From assembly GCA_963677085.2 (NCBI GenBank), contig CAXXFH010000005.1, forward strand, positions 186,001 to 250,000: 64,000 nucleotides of DNA. The letters run 5' to 3'. Position numbers and translations under genes: made by a program. Below are positions 44,922 through 53,261 of this stretch, in pieces. The stretch comes from G963677085 sp963677085 (GTDB taxonomy: Bacteria; Planctomycetota; Planctomycetia; Pirellulales; Thermoguttaceae). How positions within the stretch are numbered: the first letter of the stretch is position 1; each line of letters starts with the position of its first letter. A model generated the notes under the pieces. It had not been told where the DNA came from and made no database searches. It was given only the letters and a program-made list of their open reading frames with translations.

Positions 44922-46322
44922 ATGCGATCTTCCCCCCCACGTCCCACCTTGACCGAGTTTATTGGTGCTTGCATTGAAAATGATCCGCTTCGGAAAGCCG
45001 AACGCCTGGGAACCCAGGCTCCCGTTGGTCGCCTTCCCCTCATTAGCTATGCAAGCGTCAATAGGAACACTACGAAGACGACACGCCGTAGTTTTCTGCA
45101 AAACGCAGCGGCGCTCGCCGCACCGCTGGTGATTACTTCGAACGCCTTGGGAAACGACGCCAAAGCCCCGGCCAGCGAACGGGTGACGCTTGGACACATC
45201 GGTGTCGGAAACCGTGGGCGTACGTTGCTTCGTGGATTCCAGAACTGCAAGGCAGCCGAAAGTGTGGCGGTCGCCGACTGCTACCGCACGCGACGCGACC
45301 ACTTGGCCAAAGTGATCAAAGGCCAAGCGTATCAAGATTTCCGCGAAATGCTTGCCCGCGACGACATCGACGCGATCGTCATTGCGACACCCGACCACTG
45401 GCACGTTCCGGTTGCCGTGATGGCGGCTCGGGCAGGAAAAGACTGTTATGTCGAGAAGCCGCTGGGAATAAGCATCGAACAGGATCTCATTTGTCGGAAG
45501 GTATTTCGCGACAAACAGCGGGTGTTCCAATACGGCACCCAACAACGATCGATGCGGCCATGCTGGTTGGGTTGTGAGTTGGTTCGCCGTGGCGTGATCG
45601 GACAACTAACGGCGATCGAGGTCGTGGCTCCCAACGGTAGCGGCGGTGGCTCGACGGAACCGGCATCGGTTCCGGACGACCTGGACTACGACATGTGGAA
45701 CGGTCCTGCGGAGCCGAAACCCTACAGCTTCGGCCGGTGCCAGCCGCCGGGCACCTATTGGGTGTACGACTACTCGATCGGATACCTGGCTGGCTGGGGT
45801 GCCCATCCGTTGGACATCATGGTCTGGGGCTCCGATGCCGACGTTTCCGGCATGGTCGAGATCGAAGGGACGGGCGTGGTGTCCGAGAGCGGTTTGTACA
45901 ATGCAGTGTACAACTGGGACATCACCGGGAAGTTCGGCTCCGTGGCTTTTAAGTTCACTCCGGGCCGCGATTCGACAAAGTTCATCGGCACCGACGGTTG
46001 GATCCGCGTGTGGCGCGGCGGTGTCGACGCGAGCAATAAGGAATGGCTAACGACGAACATCGCGGCGGCCGACGCCCAACTGAGTGTTAGTCTGCGACAG
46101 GATGAGAATTTCATCGAAGCAATCAAAACACGTCGCGAGGCGGTAAGTCCCATTGGCGATACGGTTCGATCCGATGTCATCAGCCACCTCTGCAATATTG
46201 CGGTGCGCACAGGCCGCAAGATTCGCTGGGATCCGGCGAAAGAAGTAATCGTCGACGACGAAGCGGCTGCCAAGATGATGCATCGCCCGATGCGGGCACC
46301 GTGGAGCTTGGAAACCGTCTGA
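44922..46322 (+). CDS. Gfo/Idh/MocA family Tat oxidoreductase with an in-frame MITE in its leader
   Basis: 466 residues from the ATG after AGGAGG. Residues 14-47 are encoded by MITE copy C; the Tat motif T-T-R-R-S-F-L-Q-N-A follows at 53-62. Removing the insert joins T-E-F to R-N-T-T-K-T-T-R-R, a normal Tat leader. The enzyme has G-H-I-G-V-G-N-R-G-R, catalytic V-E-K-P-L-G-I, Q-Y-G-T-Q-Q-R-S-M and G-W-G-A-H-P-L-D-I-M-V-W, close to the protein at 33862-35208. It should oxidise a sugar in the periplasm. The long leader might slow export; no later start with a ribosome site is visible. It lies in the isomerase/DUF6807/Gfo/Gfo series. Confidence 0.88.
   Translation: MRSSPPRPTLTEFIGACIENDPLRKAERLGTQAPVGRLPLISYASVNRNTTKTTRRSFLQNAAALAAPLVITSNALGNDAKAPASERVTLGHIGVGNRGRTLLRGFQNCKAAESVAVADCYRTRRDHLAKVIKGQAYQDFREMLARDDIDAIVIATPDHWHVPVAVMAARAGKDCYVEKPLGISIEQDLICRKVFRDKQRVFQYGTQQRSMRPCWLGCELVRRGVIGQLTAIEVVAPNGSGGGSTEPASVPDDLDYDMWNGPAEPKPYSFGRCQPPGTYWVYDYSIGYLAGWGAHPLDIMVWGSDADVSGMVEIEGTGVVSESGLYNAVYNWDITGKFGSVAFKFTPGRDSTKFIGTDGWIRVWRGGVDASNKEWLTTNIAAADAQLSVSLRQDENFIEAIKTRREAVSPIGDTVRSDVISHLCNIAVRTGRKIRWDPAKEVIVDDEAAAKMMHRPMRAPWSLETV
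44961..45062 (+). mobile_element. MITE-like element, copy C (102 bp), inside a coding sequence
   Basis: Ends ATTGGTGCTTGCAT and ATGCAAGCGTCAAT, with T before and A after (TA at both ends). The 102 added bases equal 34 codons and contain no stop in the host frame. It includes the perfect stem CCTGGG-AA-CCCAGG. Confidence 0.8.
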
Positions 46323-46423
46323 GAAACGACACGGAATGTTGTCTCGCCTTAACTTCGGTGAGGTGACAAGTCAGCTTAGTTTCTTCGCACGAAATACCTC
46401 TATTTACACAAGGCATAACAACG

Positions 46424-47704
46424 ATGGACCAGCACAAACGATCAAACAAAGAAATCGTAACCACGCGTCGCCGTTTTCTCCAAACAACGGCCGGCGCGAC
46501 CGCAACCGCGGCTGCGTTTGCCCCGCGGTTCGATATCCTGGCGGACGAAGCGAAGGGAGCCAACGAGCGGATTGGTGTCGGGTTTATCGGGACCGGAGGA
46601 CGTGCCGGGGCACACATCAATATCGTGAACGACTTCAAGACGCAGGGTATCGCTCAGCCGGTGGCCGTGTGCGACGTTTACCGCCCACGCTTGGAGTTGG
46701 CTGCCCAGCGCACGGGCGGAACAAAGATGTACATGGAACACGAAGCGCTGTTGGCCGACCCGAATGTCGACGTGGTCTGCATCGCTTCGCCCGACCGGCA
46801 CCACGCACCCCAGGCGATCGACGCGCTCAATGCCGGCAAGGATGTCTATTGCGAAAAGCCGCTGACCCATTGGAGCCAGTTCGAATTGGCCAAGAAGGTC
46901 GAGGAAGCGTCCAGTCGTAACAAGCGGCTTGTCCAGGTGGGCACGCAACACATGGCCGACGACAATTATCCGACGCTGATTAAGATGATCCGCGAAGGAA
47001 TCATCGGCAAGCCGGTTCACGTGATGTGCAGTTACTTCCGTCGTGGCGATTGGGGCGAACGGATGCCCATTCCCGACGCCCAAGCCAAGCCCGGGCCGGG
47101 ATTGAACTGGGAACGTTTTCTCGGCGATGCGCCCAAGGTCGATTTCAACGTCTCGCGATTTTTCCAGTGGCGCATGTATTGGGATTATGCGGGCGGTCCG
47201 GCCACCGATCTGCTGGTTCACACCTTCACCCCCATCTTCTGCATGTTGGAACTGGACTATCCTGAACGGGTGATGGGCGGGGGCGGCAACTTCCAGTACG
47301 ACCGCGAAGTGCCCGACCAGTGCAACATTATTGCCGACTACAAAGACGGGCCATCAGTCGTGATGACCAACTCGTTGTCGAACCACGTGCCGGCCGACAC
47401 GGTAATTCGCGGCACGGATGGAATCATCTCCTGGAAAATGTTGCAAGGTGGCAAAGGCAAAGGCTTCCGCGTTGTGCCGTTTGCCAAGGGACGTGAGGAA
47501 ATCTTCGTACCATTCAAAGGCCAGGGCGATACGAGCAAGCTGTGGCGCAACCTGCTCGACTGCGTGAAAACTCGGGAGGAACCGGCCTGTCCGATCCGAA
47601 TGGCCGTTCGCGTTCAAGCACCGCTTTCGATGGGAATTCTCGCACACCGAGAAAACAAGGTCGCCCGATTCAACACGGAAAAGCAAGAGATCGTGCTAGG
47701 GTAG
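46424..47704 (+). CDS. Gfo/Idh/MocA family oxidoreductase with Tat signal
   Basis: 426 residues with AAGG upstream of the ATG. The Tat motif is T-T-R-R-R-F-L-Q-T-T-A and the leader ends near I-L-A-D. Rossmann motif G-F-I-G-T-G-G-R-A-G-A-H, catalytic C-E-K-P-L-T-H-W, then V-Q-V-G-T-Q-H-M-A-D and A-G-G-P-A-T-D-L-L-V-H. It belongs to the exported planctomycete branch. It follows another Gfo gene by 101 bases and is the last gene before a strong terminator, so the series from 43009 to here is probably one operon. Confidence 0.9.
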   Translation: MDQHKRSNKEIVTTRRRFLQTTAGATATAAAFAPRFDILADEAKGANERIGVGFIGTGGRAGAHINIVNDFKTQGIAQPVAVCDVYRPRLELAAQRTGGTKMYMEHEALLADPNVDVVCIASPDRHHAPQAIDALNAGKDVYCEKPLTHWSQFELAKKVEEASSRNKRLVQVGTQHMADDNYPTLIKMIREGIIGKPVHVMCSYFRRGDWGERMPIPDAQAKPGPGLNWERFLGDAPKVDFNVSRFFQWRMYWDYAGGPATDLLVHTFTPIFCMLELDYPERVMGGGGNFQYDREVPDQCNIIADYKDGPSVVMTNSLSNHVPADTVIRGTDGIISWKMLQGGKGKGFRVVPFAKGREEIFVPFKGQGDTSKLWRNLLDCVKTREEPACPIRMAVRVQAPLSMGILAHRENKVARFNTEKQEIVLG

Positions 47705-47719
47705 ACCAGTACCCTTCTC

Positions 47720-47748
47720 CCCTCTCCCGCTCGGCGGGAGAGGGTTTT
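47720..47748 (+). terminator. Rho-independent terminator after the Gfo operon
   Basis: CCCTCTCCCGC-TCG-GCGGGAGAGGG is a perfect 11-bp stem followed directly by TTTT, 15 bases after the stop codon. It should end the plus-strand operon and faces the convergent amidotransferase gene. Confidence 0.85.
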
Positions 47749-48473
47749 CAACACGGCCTGAGCATTACCACCGCATGGAAAAAACGACGCAGCACTTCGT
47801 CGCTGACTGCCGGCGTGCTACATGTTTGCAGCAAGGCATTAGTATCCTGGCCTTCATCGCGCAGTATGGCGTGGCACTCTCGGATGTAGGTGGCCGTGAC
47901 CTCGGCATCGAATTCCGGATGGAATTGGATACCCCAAACGCAGTCGCCCAAGGCGAACGCGTGGTATGGGTCCCTGCTCGTAGCGGCTAATGGCCGTGCG
48001 CCCGCGGGCAACTGCAAGACGGCCTGCGTGTGACACGTGAAAACGTTGGCTTGCGGAACAAACGGCCTGAATAGCTGATCGTCTTCGGCACCGGCGGCAA
48101 ACCTCGCCGTGACCACGCCAAACTGGCGGCCGTTGGGATTATTGTCTACGCGCCCGCCAAAGGCATGGGCCAACAGTTGGTGGCCATAGCAGATGCCCAG
48201 CGTGGGGATGTTATGCTGCAACAGCCCGGGCAACCACTCGGCAGTCCGCTCGCTCCACGGCTGCCGCTCGGTAACCATCGAGTGGGAACCCGTGATGACG
48301 ACGCCGCTCAACGAGTCGTAGGGCGGCAGCGCGTCGCCCGCGGCGACATCAACCACGGCGGTTGGATGCCCGTTGGATTGTAGCCCCGCAAGAATCCAGT
48401 CTTCGAAATCCCCACAACGCGCGGCAAGTGATGCGAACGTTGAGCCAACTTTGATAACCACCAGCGTCTTCAC
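47748..48473 (-). CDS. Class I glutamine amidotransferase (GMP-synthase-type GATase domain only)
   Basis: 241 residues from a GTG with GAAGG upstream; a GTG at 48509, overlapping the TSUP stop, is the alternative. The catalytic triad is visible: nucleophile Cys in G-I-C-Y-G-H-Q-L-L-A-H-A-F-G-G, and His/Glu in G-I-Q-F-H-P-E-F. The early motif V-V-I-T-G-S-H-S-M-V also fits. Stand-alone members resemble GuaA-type or gamma-glutamyl hydrolase proteins; with no synthetase domain the role may be hydrolysis of gamma-glutamyl or glutamine compounds. It follows the TSUP gene on the same strand. Confidence 0.85.
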   Translation of the reverse strand: MKTLVVIKVGSTFASLAARCGDFEDWILAGLQSNGHPTAVVDVAAGDALPPYDSLSGVVITGSHSMVTERQPWSERTAEWLPGLLQHNIPTLGICYGHQLLAHAFGGRVDNNPNGRQFGVVTARFAAGAEDDQLFRPFVPQANVFTCHTQAVLQLPAGARPLAATSRDPYHAFALGDCVWGIQFHPEFDAEVTATYIRECHAILRDEGQDTNALLQTCSTPAVSDEVLRRFFHAVVMLRPC

Positions 48474-48505
48474 AACTCGATGCCTTCTTCTCGCGTACCC
48501 GTTTC

Positions 48506-49603
48506 TCACGTCCTTAAGTCGCGCGCCCTAGCTGAGGAAACGTGTCTTTGACAGGATGTTATGCCAGTGCGGTGATATCTGCGACCACGGACACGGGCAG
48601 AGCCCGTGGCACACGGCGAATAACGTCTGATTTGGGTAACCCAGCACATTGGAGGTGCCTGCTGCCGGGCATCAACTGACTGCGACGAGACCTCGGCCTC
48701 TGGATCCGGTTGCGAGGGCAGCGCGGCCAGGGCCTTGGAAAACGTCATATAGGCCACTACGCCCATGAACACCACAAACACCACACGCAGGACGCGGCGC
48801 GGCAGGGTGTGTGTCAGGCGTCCTCCAAGATAACTTCCGACCATCGCGGTGGGGATCAGCGTGAGTGCCAGGCAGATTGAGTCCCAGATGGGAATACCGT
48901 GTACTGGCAGCGTAAGGTTTTTGTAGGTGGCCCCAAATGCCGAAACGCAGACGATAGTTGCCGCCGAGTTGGCGATGGCTCGCCGTAGCGGGATTTTCAG
49001 CAGTACCTGTTGGGCTGGTACACAGAGTGCCCCACCACCGATGCCAAGCAACCCGGCCACAAACCCCATCGGCAGCCCGACAGCGAAAACTCGCCAAGTC
49101 GGAAGTTTTTTGTTCGGGTCGAATCCTTTGCTCATGTCCCTGGTGCCGGACAATCGCCAAAGATTGTAGCCGATGACGTACAAAAGAAAAACGACGAGCG
49201 CCATGGCCAGGTACGCCCCGTTTTCTTCGGCGAAGTAGGGACTGTTACTGACAAACACTCCCAATAGGATACCCGCCAACGCCGTTGGCACTAACACGAC
49301 GACCACGATCGGCAAGATGGCCTTTGCCCGATAGTGAGCCAATACGGACGGTGCCGCCACGAACACGTTGCAGATCATGGCGGCCGCCTGTAACAGATGC
49401 TGGTCATGGCCGTGGTAGCCGGCCGGCGTGTAGCTGAGATACAATACCAGCCCGGGAATGATGATCAACGACCCGCCAACCCCAAGCAACCCGCCGAGAA
49501 AGCCGGCGAACAATCCAATAACGGCTTGGATGACTAGCGGCATACCGGGACCCGGGGCAAATGGCTGCAATTCGTTTACGATGGTCGTAATACCATGTAT
49601 CAT
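48506..49603 (-). CDS. TSUP (TauE/SafE) family membrane permease
   Basis: 365 residues with about eight hydrophobic helices in two halves. Each half has the family Gly-rich motif: F-A-G-F-L-G-G-L-L-G-V-G-G-S near residue 32 and M-G-F-V-A-G-L-L-G-I-G-G-G near 190. TSUP proteins move sulfite, sulfonates or other organic anions across the inner membrane, often outwards. The membrane part ends near residue 290 (A-L-A-A-L-P-S-Q-P); the remaining 70 residues are Arg/Cys-rich, read through a REP-like palindrome at 48592-48608, and look like an acquired tail. The substrate is unknown. Confidence 0.87.
   Translation of the reverse strand: MIHGITTIVNELQPFAPGPGMPLVIQAVIGLFAGFLGGLLGVGGSLIIIPGLVLYLSYTPAGYHGHDQHLLQAAAMICNVFVAAPSVLAHYRAKAILPIVVVVLVPTALAGILLGVFVSNSPYFAEENGAYLAMALVVFLLYVIGYNLWRLSGTRDMSKGFDPNKKLPTWRVFAVGLPMGFVAGLLGIGGGALCVPAQQVLLKIPLRRAIANSAATIVCVSAFGATYKNLTLPVHGIPIWDSICLALTLIPTAMVGSYLGGRLTHTLPRRVLRVVFVVFMGVVAYMTFSKALAALPSQPDPEAEVSSQSVDARQQAPPMCWVTQIRRYSPCATGSARVRGRRYHRTGITSCQRHVSSARARDLRT
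48592..48608. repeat. REP-like palindrome inside the TSUP 3' end
   Basis: CACGGGC-AGA-GCCCGTG, perfect 7-bp arms. It lies within the open frame that adds the unusual C-terminal tail to the TSUP protein. Confidence 0.6.
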
Positions 49604-49978
49604 TGCATTCTACCGCCCGGCCCGAAGATCACGAAGGGGGCACCCCGGACGATCCGAAGTTGCAGGCACTGCCCGAGCGAATTCTTGCGAGTAGGCTCTG
49701 CGGCAAATATCCTTAGAGTATAGGTAATGATTGACTTTCCCCTCGGCTGCCAGAACAATTGTGTCACACGCCGTTGCGTTTCTTCCTGCCTGGGTGCGGC
49801 AGCACCGGTTTGGTTGGCGGTCCTGCCGCCCTGTGTTCCCACCTGCTATTGAGCGTTGCATAAGAGTGACACGAGGGCGACCAGCGGGTGCCCGACAATT
49901 GCGGAAATAACCGCTGCGTGGCCAGTTCACTACTTTTGCGAATACCGATAATGCCCTTGCCGCCAACACGGGGTTTTC
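49604..49978. other. Divergent intergenic region with a family-2 repeat
   Basis: Between the TSUP gene and the aldo/keto reductase gene. Contains the repeat copy at 49783-49833 and otherwise nothing I can name. Confidence 0.4.
49783..49833 (+). repeat. Dispersed repeat family 2, copy 2
   Basis: Begins TTCCTGCCTGGGTGCGGCAG and continues GTTTGGTTGGCGGTCCTGCC. Almost identical to the copy at 15081-15132. Confidence 0.65.
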
Positions 49979-51124
49979 ATGACATCCAAGCCGAATAACA
50001 CCCGGGTGATATCCCGACGGTCGTTCGTACGCCGTGGCAGCGCGATCGCCGGGGCTTTGCTGGGACCGACCATCGCGGGCGGCGTCGAAACGGAGCCGGC
50101 CGCACTCGCCTCGAAAAACGCCCAACCGCTACCGAAACGCGTGCTGGGGCGAACCGGCGTGTCGATCAGCACGTTTACGCTGGGTACCGCGCCGTGTGGG
50201 TCTTCCCCCAAAACATCGCCCGAGCAAGTTGCTAAGATCGTCAACACGGCGATCGACCACGGATGTACCTCGATCGATACCGCTCGGGCGTACGGTAATG
50301 CCGAAGAAGGAATCGGCCGGGGGCTAGGGCGACGCCGTCACCAAGTGTTTCTTGCCACGAAAGTTCTCCCACGAGATGTGGAAGAGGCCAAAAAGTCGCT
50401 CGCCGAGTCGCTCAGGCTTTTAAAGACCGACTATGTCGACCTGCTCTACTATCATCACGTGGGCGGGGCCGACCTGCGGAAGGCCTTCGACGACGACGGG
50501 CTTTTCACGTGGCTGGTTCGACAGAAACAGCGGGGAACCTGCCGGTTCATCGGCGTATCGGGACATAACGTGCCGTTGGAGTTTGACGCCTTCCTAAAGA
50601 CGGGCGAAGTCGATGCCATGCTGCTGGCGATGAATTTCGCCGACCACTACACGTACAACTTCGAAGAAAAAGTGGTGCCGCTCTGCCGGCAATATAACGT
50701 GGGCGTGGTTGCCATGAAGGTCTTCGGCGGGGCGCATCGCAAGAAGGGATACTACCAGGATCCCGAGGCGCCACCGCAAATCGATGTCAAACACCTCAAC
50801 TCGGCCATCCGCTACGCACTGGGGATACCGGGCGTCGTGACCGTGAACATCGGTGCCCACAAGCCGGAGCAGGTGGTGGCCAACATCGAAATGGTGCGCG
50901 ACTACAAGCCGCTCAGCGAAGACGAAGCCCTGCATCTGGCGTCTGCCGGGCGGCGGCTGGCCGCAGAGTGGGGCACGCATTTTGGCCCCTTGGCGTATGG
51001 CGATGTCGCGAAGGCCACGGCGATGCGGGCGTTTAACCCTGCCGCCAATGTCCAACAGTTCAAGGCCGGCAAGGTTCCCGACGGTTGGTCGGGAGCCACA
51101 ACGGATCCGTTTGCGTCACCGTAA
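49979..51124 (+). CDS. Aldo/keto reductase family protein with Tat signal
   Basis: 381 residues. The Tat motif I-S-R-R-S-F-V-R-R-G-S leads an export signal ending near A-G-G. The AKR barrel shows L-G-R-T-G-V-S-I-S, the catalytic Asp/Tyr in S-I-D-T-A-R-A-Y-G-N-A-E, Lys in F-L-A-T-K-V and His in D-L-L-Y-Y-H-H-V. It should reduce or oxidise a carbonyl with NADPH; an exported AKR needs cofactor loading before Tat transport, consistent with the signal. Single gene, divergent from the TSUP permease. The substrate is unknown. Confidence 0.88.
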   Translation: MTSKPNNTRVISRRSFVRRGSAIAGALLGPTIAGGVETEPAALASKNAQPLPKRVLGRTGVSISTFTLGTAPCGSSPKTSPEQVAKIVNTAIDHGCTSIDTARAYGNAEEGIGRGLGRRRHQVFLATKVLPRDVEEAKKSLAESLRLLKTDYVDLLYYHHVGGADLRKAFDDDGLFTWLVRQKQRGTCRFIGVSGHNVPLEFDAFLKTGEVDAMLLAMNFADHYTYNFEEKVVPLCRQYNVGVVAMKVFGGAHRKKGYYQDPEAPPQIDVKHLNSAIRYALGIPGVVTVNIGAHKPEQVVANIEMVRDYKPLSEDEALHLASAGRRLAAEWGTHFGPLAYGDVAKATAMRAFNPAANVQQFKAGKVPDGWSGATTDPFASP

Positions 51125-51224
51125 CGGCCGAGAAGTCGGGGTGGACAGACCACCAGGGCGTCGTCTGGTATTGCTGCTTACTTAGTCGTATGGCATCGGT
51201 CATTCCGACTCCCGACTTCGACCC

Positions 51225-52712
51225 TCACCGCCGCCGTCGATCGGGATGGACGCCCCATTCTTGCGCTCGTGCCGGCTCATAGTAGGGATTTGCCGCGGGC
51301 ATTGCCGCGTCGACCGATTTGCGCCACTGCGCCAATTTCTCGCGAAGCTGTTTGGCGCGTTCTGGTTGGGCAGCAGCCAAGTTGTTCGTTTCGCCGATGT
51401 CTTCACGCAGATTGTAGAGCTCCAGGCGACCGTCGTCGAAGAACTCGATCAGCTTCCAATCGCCCGAGCGAATCGCGCCGGCCGGAGTCGAATGGTGATA
51501 GACCGGGTAATGCCAGTAGATCGCGTCTCGGGCAACTGTGCCGGTTTGCTTCAGTAGTGGGATGATACTTTCGCCGTCGAGCACGGCACCTTTCGGCCGC
51601 TTCGCACCAGCGATATCGAGAAAGGTCGGGTAGAAATCGACGCTTGAAACGGGCACGCCACATGTGCTGCCGGGTTTCACAACACCCGGCCACCGCACGA
51701 TAAACGGTTCGCGAATGCCACCTTCGTAGACAGTACCCTTTTCGGATCGCAACGGCGCGTTGCTGGTGACGACATCGCCCTTACCGTCGAACCGCTGGAT
51801 GAGTCCACCATTGTCGGAAAAAAAGAAAACGACGGTGTTTTCGGCGAGCCCGAGGTCGTCGAGCTTCGCGAGCACGCGGCCGACGCTTTCGTCGACGTGT
51901 TCGACCATGGCCGCGTATACCGGATGATTCACGCCGCCGGCCGGCTTCGGCTTCTGTTCGTATTTGCGGATCTTTTGGGCCACCGCTTGCAGCGGAATAT
52001 GGACTGCATAGTGTGAAAGATACAAACAAAACGGTCGATCGCGATTCTCGGTCAGGAACTTCTCGGCCTCGGCGGTGAGCACGTCCGAGAGGTACTCCTT
52101 CTTGTCTACCTCCAGTCGTGGTGTAAAACCGTTGCCAAAATGTCGTCCACCGCCGCAGACCAACGTCTTGTCGAATCCCTGCTTGTCGGGCAGGTAGTCG
52201 CGCCCGCCGAGATGCCATTTGCCAATCATGCCACACGTGTATCCGGCCGGCTTAAGAGCCTCGGCAAAGGTGACTACGTCTAACGGCAAGAACTGCGTGC
52301 GATTACTGGGCACTCGCAGCTTCTCAAAAGGCCGCCAATGGCCCGGGATGAAATCGATCACGCCCACATGGGCCGGGTATTGTCCACTGACGATACTCGC
52401 CCGCGTTGGCGAGCACACCGGGCAGGCAGCGTAAGCATCGGTGAAACGCATTCCCTCTCGGGCCATGCGATCGATGTTGGGCGTTTCGTGGAACCGGTTG
52501 CCGTAAACCCCGAGGTCGGCCCAGCCCAGGTCATCGATGAGGATTAGTACGATATTTGGTGCACGGCCGTTGCTGGAAGTGTCCCCGCAAAAAAGGACGT
52601 CTGCTGACAGAAACAAAACAGCAGTGGAGAGAATCAGTGTAGTTGTTCTGTGAAAAAACAATCTCAGTAAACCGGAGGGGTGTGGTCTGCGGCTTTGTGA
52701 TGAGTGTTGCAC
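51225..52712 (-). CDS. Exported type I sulfatase (arylsulfatase A-like)
   Basis: 495 residues from a GTG with GAGG 8 bases upstream; the frame is open to 52760. A hydrophobic signal is followed by P-N-I-V-L-I-L-I-D-D-L-G-W, whose Asp pair binds calcium. The formylglycine motif is C-S-P-T-R-A-S, with the Cys at about residue 100, so it needs a formylglycine-generating enzyme. Further metal and substrate elements are M-I-G-K-W-H-L-G-G and F-F-F-S-D-N-G-G. It should remove sulfate esters from polysaccharides in the periplasm. The neighbouring heparinase-like gene suggests glycosaminoglycan-like or other sulfated glycans. Confidence 0.92.
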   Translation of the reverse strand: MQHSSQSRRPHPSGLLRLFFHRTTTLILSTAVLFLSADVLFCGDTSSNGRAPNIVLILIDDLGWADLGVYGNRFHETPNIDRMAREGMRFTDAYAACPVCSPTRASIVSGQYPAHVGVIDFIPGHWRPFEKLRVPSNRTQFLPLDVVTFAEALKPAGYTCGMIGKWHLGGRDYLPDKQGFDKTLVCGGGRHFGNGFTPRLEVDKKEYLSDVLTAEAEKFLTENRDRPFCLYLSHYAVHIPLQAVAQKIRKYEQKPKPAGGVNHPVYAAMVEHVDESVGRVLAKLDDLGLAENTVVFFFSDNGGLIQRFDGKGDVVTSNAPLRSEKGTVYEGGIREPFIVRWPGVVKPGSTCGVPVSSVDFYPTFLDIAGAKRPKGAVLDGESIIPLLKQTGTVARDAIYWHYPVYHHSTPAGAIRSGDWKLIEFFDDGRLELYNLREDIGETNNLAAAQPERAKQLREKLAQWRKSVDAAMPAANPYYEPARAQEWGVHPDRRRR

Positions 52713-52846
52713 CAGAAACACCTCATTGTGCTTGGAAATCTGCAGGCGCGGGAATCGCAAGATCCGTCGGTGGTCTTCAGTATCGGTCAGCGGTAATCAC
52801 AAGTCAAATCGCCCGGTAATCGGGCAGTGGGCGCGCGAGAAGTAAA

Positions 52847-53092
52847 ATGGCACGATGGGGCGAAAACGCAAGCAGCGGCGGCAGCCGCACCGGTCGGCGT
52901 GGCACTGGAAGCAAATCGCCGGGTACGAAGAAGTGGGTTCCGCTGTTTGATAAGGATGGCCAGCGAATCCGCGGAGAGGACTTGCTCGATGAGAACCCGG
53001 GCCCTTTCGGCTCGTTTGTCGATGGGGCAGTCATCTCCTTCGGAAATACCCAAGTGGGCATGACGAACGTCGAAGCTCGGATAGAAGACTGA
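52847..53092 (+). CDS. Small hypothetical protein
   Basis: 81 residues, not recognised. The N-terminal 30 residues are rich in Gly, Ser, Arg and Thr and look disordered; the rest, P-L-F-D-K-D-G-Q-R-I-R-G-E-D-L-L and F-V-D-G-A-V-I-S-F-G-N-T, has a protein-like balance. A GAGAAG sits before the ATG. Overlapping frames exist on both strands, so it could be spurious. Confidence 0.4.
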   Translation: MARWGENASSGGSRTGRRGTGSKSPGTKKWVPLFDKDGQRIRGEDLLDENPGPFGSFVDGAVISFGNTQVGMTNVEARIED

Positions 53093-53261
53093 AAACCACC
53101 GACAGCCCTTGACAGTCAACAAGCTTTCATAGAAGTCCTCCTGCCTGCACTTGGTAAGTTCTGGCGAGTTGCGACAAGATAGACTATCATGAGCGTCGGA
53201 TGTGGTACCGTTCGCACCGGCGCCACTGCCGATACCCATCCTACCCGAGAGGACTCCCACC

